This document shows, piece by piece, positions 10,537-20,557 of a stretch of DNA of 64,000 nucleotides; position 1 is the stretch's first letter, and every line of letters begins with the position of its first letter. A program made the translations under genes and the position numbers. The stretch covers positions 2,046,001-2,110,000 of the forward strand of contig NZ_LT629783.1 in NCBI RefSeq assembly GCF_900105835.1. Direction: 5' to 3'. The stretch comes from Pseudomonas fragi (GTDB taxonomy: Bacteria; Pseudomonadota; Gammaproteobacteria; Pseudomonadales; Pseudomonadaceae). A model generated the notes under the pieces. That model did no database searches and was not told the origin of the DNA. It saw only the letters and a program-made list of their open reading frames with translations.

Positions 10537-10558
10537 TACTAAACTCACCAGTCCAGTA
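10537..10558. promoter_or_regulatory. Probable TetR operator between mexJ and mexL
   Basis: Within the 89-base divergent region lies a 22-bp dyad, TACT-AA-ACT-CACC-AGT-CC-AGTA, whose half-sites TACTnnACT and AGTnnAGTA are exact inverses. It ends 11 bases before the repressor ATG and lies 58 bases from the mexJ start. It is well placed to block both promoters. The assignment is inference from position and symmetry. Confidence 0.6.
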
Positions 10559-10568
10559 ATAAACGGAT

Positions 10569-11207
10569 ATGTCTGACAATCCTTTACCCCCCAATGCCCT
10601 CGGGCGCCCCAAGGACCTGGCAAAACGCCAGTCGATCCTCGACGCCGCCAAAAGCCTGTTTTTGACCAAGGGCTATGCCAACACCAGCATGGATGCGGTT
10701 GCGGGCCTGGCCGGTGTGTCAAAACTGACGGTCTACAGCCACTTTACGGACAAGGAGACGCTGTTTTCCTCGGCCATCATGTCCAAATGCACCGAGCAGT
10801 TGCCGCTGCTGTTTTTTGAATTGCCTGCAGGCAAGCCGATCAAGGATGTGTTGCTGAACATTGCGCGTGGCTTTCAGGTGCTGATCAACAGCGAGGAGTC
10901 GCTGAACCTGCATCGCCTGATGGTCGCCCTGGGCAGCCAGGACCCGAAACTGTCGCAGATCTTCCTGGAGGCCGGGCCTGAGCGGGTGGTCCACGAGATG
11001 GAGGGCTTGCTGCGCAAGATGGATCAAAGCGGCGCGCTGCGCATCGACAACCCCCATTATGCGGCGGAGCACTTCTTCTGCATGCTCAAGGGCGCGCCGA
11101 ACTTTCGCCTGCTGTTTGCCGGCGGTGAGCCGCCGGGGCCTGAGGACAGCGAGGCCCATGTGCAGGAAGTGGTGGGGATATTTATGCGGGCTTATCAGCC
11201 AGTTTGA
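10569..11207 (+). CDS. mexL: TetR-family repressor of the efflux operon (MexL-like)
   Basis: The 212-residue protein has a TetR helix-turn-helix at about residues 15-60 (GYANTSMDAVAGLAGVSKLT, then VYSHFTDKETLF) and a divergent C-terminal ligand domain. It is transcribed away from mexJ with a shared intergenic dyad. In P. aeruginosa the equivalent gene represses mexJK. The C-terminal half carries LLFFELPAGKPIKDVLLNIA and the later segment LLFAGGEPPGPEDSEAHVQE. The ligand is unknown. Confidence 0.85.
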   Translation: MSDNPLPPNALGRPKDLAKRQSILDAAKSLFLTKGYANTSMDAVAGLAGVSKLTVYSHFTDKETLFSSAIMSKCTEQLPLLFFELPAGKPIKDVLLNIARGFQVLINSEESLNLHRLMVALGSQDPKLSQIFLEAGPERVVHEMEGLLRKMDQSGALRIDNPHYAAEHFFCMLKGAPNFRLLFAGGEPPGPEDSEAHVQEVVGIFMRAYQPV

Positions 11208-11213
11208 AGCAAC

Positions 11214-11300
11214 TGTGGGAGCGGGCTTGCTCGCGATGGCTTCACCGCGTTTTGCCTGACAGACCGCGGCGCCTGCATCGCGAGCAAGCCCGCTCCCACA
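11214..11300. repeat. REP inverted pair (87 bp), copy 2
   Basis: TGTGGGAGCGGGCTTGCTCG and its inverted copy bracket a variable core. The element starts six bases after the mexL stop, between mexL and the convergent rsmJ, and may serve as a transcript end for both. Confidence 0.95.
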
Positions 11301-11319
11301 GAAGGTGAGGGTGTAGTGT

Positions 11320-12102
11320 TTAAGGCTTCAACGCCTTCTTCGGATAAATATCGTACCGGCTCGATTTACCATCCAGCGCATGGCTCGGCTTGGGCCCGGC
11401 AATACACGGCGCCTTGCGCGGGCGCTTGACCACCACCCGGTGGCTGGCCAATGCCAACGCCGCCTCAAGCAACGCCGGGGCATCGTTGTCGTCGCCCACC
11501 AATGGCCGGAACAGGCGCATTTCCTTTTTCACCAGGGCGGTTTTCTCGCGATGGGGGAACATCGGGTCCAGGTAGATCACCTGCGGCGGTTCGCCTTCCC
11601 AATTGCGCATCACTTCGATCGAATTGCCCTTGAGCAGGTGCATGCGCGACACGATCGGCGCCACCTCAAAATCATCCAGGCCACGGGCCAGCCCGTCTTC
11701 CAGCAAGGCGCCAATCAGCGGCTGGCGCTCGATCAGACTCATTTCGCAGCCCAGGCTCGCAAGCACGAACGCATCTTTGCCCAACCCTGCCGTGGCATCC
11801 AGCACTCGCGGGCGCACGCCCTGCTGGATGCCCACGGCCTTGGCGATCATCTGCCCCGTACCGCCGCCAAACAAACGGCGATGGGCCGCGCCGCCTTCGA
11901 CAAAATCGACCCGCACCGGGCCGGGCGCATCCAGGCCCAACTGCTGCAACTGCAAACCCTGGGCGCTCAACTGCAAGGCGAACTCGGCGTCCGGTTCGTC
12001 CAGGGGCAACCCCAGGCGCTCGGCCCATTGTTCGGCCAGGGCCTGATAGGCCTCGTCCAGGGCCTCGACTTTAATACGACAGCCCGCTGCTTGCTCAGTC
12101 AT
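11320..12102 (-). CDS. rsmJ: 16S rRNA (guanine1516-N2)-methyltransferase
   Basis: The 260-residue protein carries the SAM-binding motif [19 protein letters not shown] near residue 95, followed by IERQPL, and the catalytic-type motif [20 protein letters not shown] near residue 178. These are characteristic of RsmJ (YhiQ), which modifies G1516 of 16S rRNA. The C-terminus ends with a basic segment ([11 protein letters not shown]). It is a single gene convergent with mexL. Substrate is inferred from the family. Confidence 0.93.
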   Translation of the reverse strand: MTEQAAGCRIKVEALDEAYQALAEQWAERLGLPLDEPDAEFALQLSAQGLQLQQLGLDAPGPVRVDFVEGGAAHRRLFGGGTGQMIAKAVGIQQGVRPRVLDATAGLGKDAFVLASLGCEMSLIERQPLIGALLEDGLARGLDDFEVAPIVSRMHLLKGNSIEVMRNWEGEPPQVIYLDPMFPHREKTALVKKEMRLFRPLVGDDNDAPALLEAALALASHRVVVKRPRKAPCIAGPKPSHALDGKSSRYDIYPKKALKP

Positions 12103-12195
12103 CTAAAAACACGCTCAAAAATTTAATGATCGGCAAAGGCTGCCGATAAATGAAATATCCGACATTTTGCCAGAGCTGGGCGTCAACCGAGAGCC

Positions 12196-12816
12196 ATGTC
12201 AGACATTCATTCCGCATCTATCGGCTTTATTGCGCCCATTGGCGACTTTGGCCGACACAATTCGCAGATCACAGGCAGCGTCAATCACCTGTGGAAGGAC
12301 TTCTATGCCCAGGCGTTGGCAGAACAGTCCGGTGCTGACGATTTTGCGGCGCTCGATATCGCACCCGCTGCCAAGGATGAAAAGACCGAGCCTCGCGGTG
12401 GTAGCGAGGTGCTGGGCACTATCGTCACCCAGCGCCATTGCGAAGTTCAGGACACCGAGCTGCGCCCGCCGCAAGCCCTGTTTCTGCCTATTGCCGAATT
12501 CGAACTGGACTTGCTGCCGCCGCCAGCAGTGCCCTACCCGCCGGAAGTCATTGCCGAGCAACAGCACCAGCAGGATTTCAACAGTACATGGGTACGTCCG
12601 ATCGTCATGGATCAGGGCCATCCGCTGCCTGATCCGGGACCAGGACCTGAGCCACGCCCTCTGCATTTGCCGATTGCCGAGTTCGAACTGGACCTGCTGC
12701 CACCGCCCGCCGAGCCCTTCGACGCCATGACCCTGATCGAGCAACAACGGGCGATGGACTTCGACCTGGGCTGGGCGCGACCGTTGGTGGTCAATAACCT
12801 GCGCCTGGCAGCCTAA
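12196..12816 (+). CDS. Unrecognised protein with a duplicated proline-rich motif
   Basis: The 206-residue protein beginning MSDIHSASIGFIAPIGDFGR has no signal peptide or membrane helix. It contains the same block twice: LPIAEFELDLLPPPA at about residues 97-111 and again at about 156-170, each followed by a short segment ending in EQQ and then a W-[VA]-RP motif (TWVRPIV, GWARPLV). Between the copies is a GP-rich linker. The duplication suggests a linear interaction motif. Its stop overlaps that of the convergent DUF72 gene by a few bases. I do not recognise the family. Confidence 0.75.
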   Translation: MSDIHSASIGFIAPIGDFGRHNSQITGSVNHLWKDFYAQALAEQSGADDFAALDIAPAAKDEKTEPRGGSEVLGTIVTQRHCEVQDTELRPPQALFLPIAEFELDLLPPPAVPYPPEVIAEQQHQQDFNSTWVRPIVMDQGHPLPDPGPGPEPRPLHLPIAEFELDLLPPPAEPFDAMTLIEQQRAMDFDLGWARPLVVNNLRLAA

Positions 12817-13676
12817 AGCAGGCCCAGTTGTTCGCGGCTCTGCGGCGGATGCAGCTCGGGCAGTGCCGGCAGCCCCGGTAACCTTTCACTCAATTGTTGA
12901 TGAAAGCGCCGCGCCAGTTCCGGTGCGCGGTGATTGTCCGGCGTGTGTAAAAACACATACGGCGTGCGCCCTTCCTCGATCCAGCCCGCGACTTTTTCAA
13001 CCCAGGGCAACAAGTAAGGGTCGTTGGCTTCAAGCTCCGGGCGGCCAATAAAACGCACCTGCGGCCACTGTGTGAAGGCCGCCGGTCGTGGTGGCACTCG
13101 CGGTTTTTTCGATTGGGCGTGGCGCACCGCAGGGTCGCTCGAATCGCAACTGAACAGTGCCCGCGGATCAAGACAGATACGCTCGACCCCGCGATCCATC
13201 AGCAAGCGGTTGAGCAAGCGCTCGGCATCGCCTTTGGCAAAGAACTCCGGGTGACGCACTTCAACCGCCAGCGGCCGCTGCAGGGCGTCCATAAAGCTCA
13301 CCAGCTCAGCCAGGCGCTGTGGCCCGAAGCTGGCCGGCAGTTGTAGCCAAAACGGCGCCACACGCATGCCAAGGGGCTGCAACAGTTGCAGGAAGTCTTC
13401 GGCTGCGTGCAATTGCCCACGCAAATCACCGCCGTGGCTGATATCCCGCGGGAACTTGGCTGTCAGGCGAAAGTGTTCGGGCAGGCTGTGCGCCCAGCGC
13501 TGCACCGTGGTTGGCGCCGGGCGGGCATAGAAAGTGGTATTGCCTTCCACGGCATTGAAGACCTGCGCATACAGGCTCAGAAAATCCGCCGGGCGGGCGT
13601 TTTGCGGATACAGGCCTTCGCGCCAGGCGTTTTCACTCCAGGACGGGCAACCGAGGTAGTAAGGAAGCTCAATCAT
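12813..13676 (-). CDS. DUF72 (YecE-like) TIM-barrel protein
   Basis: The ATG at 13676 gives 287 residues starting MIELPYYLGCPSW; a longer frame from 13727 adds 17 unlikely residues. DUF72 hallmarks are the LGCPSWSENAWREGLYP opening, NAVEGNTTFYARP, KFPRDISHGG, LAVEVRHPEF and YVFLHTPDNHRAPE near the end. The family is widespread, with a TIM-barrel fold and no settled reaction. The upstream gene ends four bases before its start, so they are probably co-transcribed. Confidence 0.9.
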   Translation of the reverse strand: MIELPYYLGCPSWSENAWREGLYPQNARPADFLSLYAQVFNAVEGNTTFYARPAPTTVQRWAHSLPEHFRLTAKFPRDISHGGDLRGQLHAAEDFLQLLQPLGMRVAPFWLQLPASFGPQRLAELVSFMDALQRPLAVEVRHPEFFAKGDAERLLNRLLMDRGVERICLDPRALFSCDSSDPAVRHAQSKKPRVPPRPAAFTQWPQVRFIGRPELEANDPYLLPWVEKVAGWIEEGRTPYVFLHTPDNHRAPELARRFHQQLSERLPGLPALPELHPPQSREQLGLL

Positions 13677-13680
13677 GGGC

Positions 13681-13965
13681 TCAGATATACAGATCCAGCC
13701 CCAGCACTTCCTGCTCCCAGTCAACAAAGCCTGCGGTGCTCAGGTAGCTGGCAAGGGCACTGGCCGCGCTTTTGCTCATGGCTCGCTGGAAGATCATGTC
13801 TTGCGAACGCACCGGCAACTGGCTGATGCGCTCGCCGGAAGATGTACGGGGGGTGTGCTCGGGCGCGGCTTGCGTGTCTTCAACCGACTCATCAACCACC
13901 GCCTGACCTTTACGCGGTTTGCGCTTGATGGGGTAGGACTGGGAAGAAAAGCCGTCAATGCGCAT
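13681..13965 (-). CDS. Small conserved hypothetical protein
   Basis: A 94-residue soluble protein starting MRIDGFSSQSYPIKRKPRKG, with a basic N-terminus, an acidic and disordered-looking middle, and a more structured C-terminus (SKSAASALASYLSTAGFVDW). It lies directly upstream of the DUF72 gene. No domain is recognised. Its conserved place in the rsmJ-tsaB interval and the tight spacing argue that it is a real gene. Confidence 0.7.
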   Translation of the reverse strand: MRIDGFSSQSYPIKRKPRKGQAVVDESVEDTQAAPEHTPRTSSGERISQLPVRSQDMIFQRAMSKSAASALASYLSTAGFVDWEQEVLGLDLYI

Positions 13966-14037
13966 GGCTGCATGCTCAGGGGGGATAGTTACAATTTAGC
14001 GGCGCAGGCCAGACTAAGCAAATAGGCCGGTTATTTT

Positions 14038-14184
14038 GTAGCCGCTGCCGAAGGAACGAGGCTGCGTTCGGCGGCGAAGCCGTCGCGAAATCAGGCACTG
14101 CGGTGTGCCAGTCGAAACCCGTTATCAGGGTTTACGACGGCTTCGCCGCCGAACGCAACCTCGCTCCGCTCGTCAGCGGCTACA
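14038..14184. repeat. Long inverted repeat of the GTAGC(C/A)GCTG family, 147 bp
   Basis: It begins GTAGCCGCTGCCGAAGGAAC and ends with the inverse, CGCTCGTCAGCGGCTAC, with inner arms GGCGGCGAAGCCGTCG and CGACGGCTTCGCCGCC. It sits just after the tsaB stop, between tsaB and the upstream end of the small hypothetical gene. Four related elements occur in the window. Confidence 0.85.
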
Positions 14185-14192
14185 AAAGCGGA

Positions 14193-14876
14193 TCAGACGC
14201 CACGTTCGGCTTTTGTTGCCGCAACCTTGTCACGCAGGTACACCGGCTGGGCGTCATCGGCGCGGATGGCTTCGCCACGGTCCCAGGCAAAGCGGGCCAG
14301 GGTCAGCAGGTCTTCGGCGTGGGGCAACATCCCCGCATCCATCGCGTAAGGCTTGACGTTCAAGCGCTCGGCATAACCCCAGCCCGTGCCCGCGCCATAC
14401 CAGTCGCCTGTGGCGCCATCGGGCAAGGCCGCAGCTTCAGGCGCCAATACCGCTTCGGCGCCTTGCAGACGCATCTCACCGGCCTCTTCGCGATAGCAAC
14501 CCCAGTACACCTCGTCCATGCGCGCATCAATGGCCGCTACCACCTGGGTGGCGCCGTGCTCGCGATGGGCGCGCTGGGCCAGGACCGCCAGGTTGGAAAT
14601 CGGCAACACCGGGCGCTCCAGCGCAAAGGCCAGGCCCTGCACCACGCCGATGGCGATACGCACACCGGTAAAGGCACCCGGCCCGCGACCGAAGGCAATG
14701 GCCTCGACCGCCGACAGCTCGACACCGGCCGCCGCCAGCAGGTCCTTGATCATCGGTAACAGCTTTTGCGCATGCAGGCGCGGGATCACCTCGTAGTGGC
14801 TCGTAACCTTGCCATCGTGCAACAAGGCAACTGAGCAAGCTTCAGTCGCGGTATCCAGGGCCAGCAAGGTGGTCAT
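14193..14876 (-). CDS. tsaB: tRNA threonylcarbamoyladenosine biosynthesis protein TsaB
   Basis: Starting at ATG 14876 the protein is 227 residues long: MTTLLALDTATEACSVALLH, the ASKHA-fold opening of TsaB. Further landmarks are HAQKLLPMIKDLLA and FGRGPGAFTGVRIAIGVVQG. TsaB partners TsaD and TsaE in making the universal t6A base at position 37 of ANN-decoding tRNAs. The longer frame to 14954 overlaps the adk terminator and is rejected. adk lies upstream on the same strand but is separated by that hairpin. Confidence 0.96.
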   Translation of the reverse strand: MTTLLALDTATEACSVALLHDGKVTSHYEVIPRLHAQKLLPMIKDLLAAAGVELSAVEAIAFGRGPGAFTGVRIAIGVVQGLAFALERPVLPISNLAVLAQRAHREHGATQVVAAIDARMDEVYWGCYREEAGEMRLQGAEAVLAPEAAALPDGATGDWYGAGTGWGYAERLNVKPYAMDAGMLPHAEDLLTLARFAWDRGEAIRADDAQPVYLRDKVAATKAERGV

Positions 14877-14925
14877 CGGTGTTCCCGTCAGAATCAGAAT
14901 TGAAAAAAGTCCAGCAGTATAAACA

Positions 14926-14951
14926 ACAACAGCCCGCAAGCGGGCTGTTGT
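14926..14951 (-). terminator. Rho-independent terminator of adk
   Basis: On the minus strand the stem ACAACAGCCCGC-TTGC-type loop-GGGCTGTTGT is followed by TGTTT. It begins 21 bases after the adk stop and separates adk from tsaB. Confidence 0.8.
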
Positions 14952-14971
14952 CATGAGGCAAAATCGACTTC

Positions 14972-15643
<672 letters not shown>

Positions 15644-15905
15644 TTAAATGACAACAGATTCGCCTCTTTGGGCCAATCTCAAAATCGGGTTCTGGCCATC
15701 AAAACGGCCAAGGGCTGATCAAGATACACAGCAGGCCCGGCCCACACAAGCCGCCCAAAGTAGGAAAAATTACAGCCAAACGGGCCTGTGCGGCCGGGTG
15801 TCACAGGTCGCAACCCCACAATAAAGTGTCGCGCCCACACAGGGGTCGGCACCAGGCCTGCCCTGTGCCTGCCTGCTCTGGCGCGACATTTGCCGCCGTT
15901 TTGCC

Positions 15906-18536
15906 CTAGCCGGTGTTGCGCAAGCCGGCCGCGATCCCGGCCACAGTCACCAGCAACGCTTGTTCCAGAGGGCTGTCCTGCGCCGCTTGCTGGCGTCGCG
16001 ACCGCGCCAGCAGCTCGGCCTGCAATAGATGAAGAGGGTCCAGGTAAGTGTTGCGCAAACGGATGAACTCAAGCGTCTCCGGGCTATGTGCCATCAACTG
16101 CGCCTGGCCGGTCAAACCCAGCACCACCGAACACGCCTGCGACAATAAGTCGCGTAAGTGCGCACCCAATGGCAGCAGTTCCGGGCTCACCAGACGCTCG
16201 TCGTAGAGCCGGGCGATATCGGCATCGGCCTTGGCCAGCACCATCTCCAGCATGTCGATGCGGGTGCGGAAAAACGGCCACTGCTCGCGCATTTGTGCCA
16301 ACTGCTCCCCTTCGCCCCGTGCCAGTGCCTGGCTCAGGGCGGTCTCCCAGCCCAGCCAGGCGGGTAGCATCAGGCGGGTCTGGGTCCAGCCGAAAATCCA
16401 CGGGATGGCCCGCAGGCTTTCAATCCCCCCTGCCCGGCGCTTGGCCGGCCGGCTGCCCAGAGGCAAGCGGCCCAGTTCCTGCTCCGGGGTGGACTGGCGG
16501 AAATACTCGACGAACTGCGGATTGTCCCGAACCACGCCACGGTAGGCAGCGACGCCATCCGCCGCCAGCTCATCCATCAACACCCGCCAGCCCGGCTCCG
16601 GCAAGGGCGGCGGCAGCAAAGTGGCTTCCAGTACTGCGGCCAGATACAGATTGAGATTTTGTTCGGCAATGTCCGGCAGGCCGAATTTAAAGCGAATCAT
16701 TTCGCCTTGTTCAGTGGTGCGGAAACGCCCCGCCACCGAGCCCGGCGGCTGTGACAGGATCGCCGCGTGAGCCGGGCCACCGCCGCGCCCCACGGTACCG
16801 CCGCGACCATGAAACAACAGCAGCTCGACACCTTGCTCACGGCAGATATTGACCAGGGCTTCCTGCGCCCGGTATTGCGCCCAAGCGGCTGCCGTGGTGC
16901 CAGCATCCTTGGCCGAGTCGGAATAACCGATCATCACTTCCTGCGGCCCCTGCAGATGGGCACGATAGCCCGGCAGCAACAGCAGGCGCTCGACCACCGG
17001 CCCGGCATTGTCCAGGTCAGCCAGGGTTTCAAACAGCGGTACAACCCGCATCGGCCGCACCAGCCCGGCCTCCTTGAGTAACAGTTGCACCGCCAGTACA
17101 TCGGAAGCGGCACCTGCCATCGAAATCACATAGGAACCCAGCGAGGCGCCAGGCGCGGCAGCCACTTCGCGGCAGGTCGCCAGCACTTCGGCGGTGTCGG
17201 CACCCGGCTTGAAATAACCGGGCAACAGCGGCCGACGGTTGTTCAATTCACGCATCAGAAAGATCAGGCGCGCATCTTCGTCCCAGTCTTCATAGCGACC
17301 CAGGCCCAGGTAATCGGTGATTTCGGTCATGGCCGAGGCATGGCGGGCGGCGTCCTGGCGCACATCGAGGCGCACCAGGAACAGGCCGAAGGTCACCGCC
17401 CGGCGCAGAAAGTCCAACAACGGGCCATCGGCAATCACGCCCATGCCACAGGCATGCAAGGACTGATAGCAAAGCTGCAACGGCGCCAGCAGCTCGCGGT
17501 TGTCCTGCAGCACTTCGGGCGGTGGCGCCTGGGTGCTGTGCAAGGCGCTATGAGCCCAGCTGCGCGTCGCACGCAGGCGTTCGCGCAGTTGCTTGAGCAC
17601 GGCCCGATACGGTTCGGCACTGTCGCCTGCTGCGGCCAGCAGCTCGGCGCTGGCGTGTTGCATCGACAGATCGGCTGCCAGTTTGTCGAGATCGCGCAGG
17701 TACAGATCCGCGGCCATCCAGCGCGCCAGCAGCAGTACTTCACGGGTCACGCTGGCAGTGACATTGGGGTTGCCGTCACGGTCGCCGCCCATCCAGGATG
17801 CAAAGCGGATCGGCGCCGCTTCCAGAGGCAAATGCAGGCCAGTGGCCGCATGCAGGGCCTTGTCGGCCTTGCGCAACATATGCGGCACGGCGTGCCACAA
17901 CGAATGCTCGATAACCGCAAAACCCCACTTGGCCTCATCGACAGGCGTGGGCCGGGTGCGGCGGATTTCTTCGGTATGCCAGGCCTCGGCAATCAGGCGC
18001 TGCAAGCGCTGCTGGATCTCGGATTTTTCCGCCAGGGTCAGCTCACGGTGGTCCTGGGCCGCCAGCTGTTCGGCGATTGCATCGTACTTTTGAATCAGCG
18101 TACGGCGGGTCACCTCAGTAGGGTGCGCGGTGAGCACCAGTTCGATTTCAAGGCGGCTGACCTGACGCGCCAGCGACTCCGGGTCATGTCCTTCGGCCAG
18201 CAGACGTTCCAGCAGTTGCGGCAACACTAACGCTTCGAAGGGTTGGGGCTGGCCTTCTTCACGCCGGTGGATCAATTCGTACTGCTCGGCAATGTTGGCC
18301 AGGTTCAAAAACTGGTTAAAGGCCCGCGCCACGGGCAGCACTTCGTCATCGCCCAGGGCATCCAGAATCGCACTCAATTCCTCGCCCGTAGTGCCGCGCC
18401 GGTCGGCCTTTGCCCCCTTGCGAATCAGCTCGATCTTGGCGAGAAAAGCGTCGCCGTATTGGTCACGAATCGTATTACCCAACAGCTCACCCAGCAGGTG
18501 AACATCATCGCGCAAGCGTGCATCAATATCGGTCAT
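15906..18536 (-). CDS. ppc: Phosphoenolpyruvate carboxylase
   Basis: The 876-residue enzyme carboxylates phosphoenolpyruvate to oxaloacetate, refilling the TCA cycle. ATG 18536 begins [20 protein letters not shown]; the frame extends 24 codons further upstream without family similarity. Signature motifs are [14 protein letters not shown] near residue 136 and [20 protein letters not shown] near residue 575. Further conserved segments are [10 protein letters not shown] and [13 protein letters not shown]. The extreme C-terminus ends GLRNTG, the expected conserved ending. Several long antisense frames here are shadows. Confidence 0.97.
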   Translation of the reverse strand: MTDIDARLRDDVHLLGELLGNTIRDQYGDAFLAKIELIRKGAKADRRGTTGEELSAILDALGDDEVLPVARAFNQFLNLANIAEQYELIHRREEGQPQPFEALVLPQLLERLLAEGHDPESLARQVSRLEIELVLTAHPTEVTRRTLIQKYDAIAEQLAAQDHRELTLAEKSEIQQRLQRLIAEAWHTEEIRRTRPTPVDEAKWGFAVIEHSLWHAVPHMLRKADKALHAATGLHLPLEAAPIRFASWMGGDRDGNPNVTASVTREVLLLARWMAADLYLRDLDKLAADLSMQHASAELLAAAGDSAEPYRAVLKQLRERLRATRSWAHSALHSTQAPPPEVLQDNRELLAPLQLCYQSLHACGMGVIADGPLLDFLRRAVTFGLFLVRLDVRQDAARHASAMTEITDYLGLGRYEDWDEDARLIFLMRELNNRRPLLPGYFKPGADTAEVLATCREVAAAPGASLGSYVISMAGAASDVLAVQLLLKEAGLVRPMRVVPLFETLADLDNAGPVVERLLLLPGYRAHLQGPQEVMIGYSDSAKDAGTTAAAWAQYRAQEALVNICREQGVELLLFHGRGGTVGRGGGPAHAAILSQPPGSVAGRFRTTEQGEMIRFKFGLPDIAEQNLNLYLAAVLEATLLPPPLPEPGWRVLMDELAADGVAAYRGVVRDNPQFVEYFRQSTPEQELGRLPLGSRPAKRRAGGIESLRAIPWIFGWTQTRLMLPAWLGWETALSQALARGEGEQLAQMREQWPFFRTRIDMLEMVLAKADADIARLYDERLVSPELLPLGAHLRDLLSQACSVVLGLTGQAQLMAHSPETLEFIRLRNTYLDPLHLLQAELLARSRRQQAAQDSPLEQALLVTVAGIAAGLRNTG

Positions 18537-18807
18537 CAGCAGTTTCTCCAGCAGGATCCGGGGACAGCTCGTACCCCAAGAGTGCGTTGCAATCGCTGCC
18601 TGTGGCAAGCCACGGGGCTCGCAGATTTAAAAAAATGTGCTGACCAATCGGTCAAAAAATCTTTTAGGCCAAATGCCATCTTTTATTGAACTATTCAAAA
18701 AACGCTTCGGTCACAGCCATTAACCATCACCGCTGGAACTCGTGTTCCAACACTCCGGGTGACCTTACCAGTCGTGATGGAATTTGCTGTTTTTAAGGAG
18801 CTTCCCA

Positions 18808-19221
18808 ATGGAGTTGAAGACCATGATGACCCGCACTGTCAAAACCACCTCACCTCGCCTGCGCGGGCTAAAACTGGCTGCGCTGGCAATCGGCACCAGC
18901 TTCGTTCTGGCCGGTTGCGCTGGCAATCCACCTTCAGAGCAGTACGCCGTGACTCAATCGGCGGTGAATAACGCCGTGAGCGCAGGCGCTACTGAATATG
19001 CACCGGTGGAAATGAAATCGGCCCAGGACAAACTCAAGCAGGCCGAGCTGGCCATGCATGACAAAAAATACGACGAAGCCCGTCGTCTGTCCGAACAAGC
19101 GGAGTGGGATGCTCGCGTAGCAGAGCGCAAGGCCCAGGCGGCGAAGGCCGAGAAGGCTGTTCAGGATGCTCAGAATGCCGTTCAGCAATTGCGTCAGGAA
19201 GGCATGCGCAGCGTTAAGTAA
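18808..19221 (+). CDS. DUF4398 lipoprotein
   Basis: The 137-residue protein starts at ATG 18808, with AAGGAG seven bases upstream; the frame runs eight codons further without a ribosome site. A long signal region ends with the lipobox LAGC (residues about 33-36). The mature part is an alanine/lysine/glutamate-rich helix with the DUF4398 pattern MKSAQDKLKQAELAMHDKKY. It lies 66 bases before the OmpA-like lipoprotein gene. The pair matches PA3691-PA3692 (lptF) as I recall it. The helical mature domain suggests a periplasmic coiled coil. Confidence 0.9.
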   Translation: MELKTMMTRTVKTTSPRLRGLKLAALAIGTSFVLAGCAGNPPSEQYAVTQSAVNNAVSAGATEYAPVEMKSAQDKLKQAELAMHDKKYDEARRLSEQAEWDARVAERKAQAAKAEKAVQDAQNAVQQLRQEGMRSVK

Positions 19222-19287
19222 ACGCGGCCCTTTTTTGACTGCATCTGGCGACACAGCATTCCAAATCGATAGAAAGGACTAAATATC

Positions 19288-20067
19288 ATGCGCAATACAG
19301 TACTGATCCCTGCCCTGTTGGCCCTGAGCGTTGGCCTGGCGGCGTGCTCGCACCAGCCGAACGTCAACCTGGAAAACGCCAAGACCAACTTCTCGGCCCT
19401 GCAGACCAACCCTGAAGCGACCAAGGTGGCAGCCCTGGAAACCAAGGACGCCAGCGAATGGCTGGACAAGGCTGAGAAGGCTTACCTGAACAAGGAAGAC
19501 GAATCCAAGGTTGACCAACTGGCCTACCTGACCAACCAGCGTGTTGAAGTAGCCAAGCAGACCATCGCGCTGCGTACCGCTGAAAACAACCTGAAAAACG
19601 CCGGTGCCGCGCGTAACCAGGCGTTGCTCGATGCGCGTGATGCGCAAATCCAGCAACTCAAGGGCATGAACGCCAAGCAGACCGAGCGCGGCACGCTGGT
19701 GACCTTTGGTGATGTGCTGTTCCAGTTCGGCAAGGCTGACCTGCAACCCAACGGCATGCGCAATATCAACACCCTGGCCGAGTACCTGCTGCAGAACCCG
19801 GATCGCAAGGTGATTGTCGAGGGTTACACCGACAGCGTCGGCTCGGCGGCTTTCAACCAGACCCTGTCTGAGCGCCGTGCCGAATCGGTGCGTAATGCAC
19901 TGGTGCGCAAAGGCGTAGACCCGACCCGCATCGTGGCCCAGGGCTATGGCAAGGAATACCCGGTGGCCAGCAACAACAGCGACTCGGGCCGTGCCCAGAA
20001 CCGCCGCGTTGAAGTGACCATCTCCAACGACAACCAGCCGGTAGCACCGCGTACCTCAATGCGCTAA
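19288..20067 (+). CDS. OmpA-family outer-membrane lipoprotein (LptF-like)
   Basis: The 259-residue protein has a lipoprotein signal (MRNTVLIPALLALSVGLAAC), a helical DUF4398-like middle with ALQTNPEATKVAALETKDAS, and a C-terminal OmpA peptidoglycan-binding domain (about residues 140-245). Diagnostic residues are in VIVEGYTDSVGSAAFNQTLS, ERRAESVRNAL and NRRVEVTI. It should tether the outer membrane to peptidoglycan. By synteny it corresponds to P. aeruginosa LptF, which is linked to AlgU-dependent mucoid strains. A strong terminator follows. Confidence 0.92.
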   Translation: MRNTVLIPALLALSVGLAACSHQPNVNLENAKTNFSALQTNPEATKVAALETKDASEWLDKAEKAYLNKEDESKVDQLAYLTNQRVEVAKQTIALRTAENNLKNAGAARNQALLDARDAQIQQLKGMNAKQTERGTLVTFGDVLFQFGKADLQPNGMRNINTLAEYLLQNPDRKVIVEGYTDSVGSAAFNQTLSERRAESVRNALVRKGVDPTRIVAQGYGKEYPVASNNSDSGRAQNRRVEVTISNDNQPVAPRTSMR

Positions 20068-20080
20068 GTGGTCATGAAAA

Positions 20081-20116
20081 AGCCCCGCCTGAGTGATCAG
20101 GCGGGGCTTTTTTTTG
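20081..20116 (+). terminator. Rho-independent terminator
   Basis: AGCCCCGCCTGA-GTGA-TCAGGCGGGGCT forms a 12-base stem followed by a run of eight T. It closes the two-gene lipoprotein unit. Confidence 0.95.
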
Positions 20117-20135
20117 GCGCAAATATATCCACAAC

Positions 20136-20222
20136 TGTGGGAGCGGGCTTGCTCGCGATGCAGACAGCACGGTTCGTCAGGCAAACCTAAGCGATTCCAT
20201 CGCGAGCAAGCCCGCTCCCACA
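20136..20222. repeat. REP inverted pair (87 bp), copy 3
   Basis: Standard arms TGTGGGAGCGGGCTTGCTCG and inverse around a variable core, immediately after the lptF-like terminator and before the convergent membrane protein gene. Confidence 0.95.
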
Positions 20223-20230
20223 ACAGAACG

Positions 20231-20557
20231 TTACTGCTCCAGCTTCGGCGTTTCCTGGCCCAGGCAGCGTACCGCCTGTTTCTTGTTGTTGACCAATACC
20301 CCGGTCAGGCCTTTTTGTTCGGTGTCGAACAAGACGATGATGCCGTCGATGCACTGCGCCACCTGGTTGGCCGGCGTGAGCGAAACCTTATAGTCCTCCC
20401 CCGGGATAGTCTTGAGCATGGTGAAGTCGCTGAGGAGCAAGGCGTCTTCGGGTTTGGCAAAATGCAGGTAACCGTAGTACCACAGGGCGCCCACGGTGCC
20501 GATGATGCTGCAGATACCGGTGATGATCAGGGGAATGGCGTTGCGTTCTTCACTCAT
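20231..20557 (-). CDS. Small inner-membrane protein of unknown function
   Basis: The 108-residue protein has one N-terminal transmembrane helix (IPLIITGICSIIGTVGALWY) after a short cytosolic start, then a roughly 75-residue domain outside the membrane with two cysteines (AQCIDG, RCLGQE) that could form a disulfide. Its ATG overlaps the stop of the upstream hydrolase gene (ATGA), so the two are translationally coupled. Family not recognised; probably a Pseudomonas conserved hypothetical. Confidence 0.8.
   Translation of the reverse strand: MSEERNAIPLIITGICSIIGTVGALWYYGYLHFAKPEDALLLSDFTMLKTIPGEDYKVSLTPANQVAQCIDGIIVLFDTEQKGLTGVLVNNKKQAVRCLGQETPKLEQ

Noticed and set aside
17085..18230. Long plus-strand frame of 381 codons antisense to ppc
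   Set aside because: It lies wholly inside ppc, has low-complexity composition from the high-GC complementary strand, and has no ribosome site.
18736..18749. Palindrome GGAACTCGTGTTCC before the DUF4398 lipoprotein gene, as an AlgU promoter
   Set aside because: The spacing to a TCTGA-like element does not fit and the -35 differs from GAACTT, so it is not supported.
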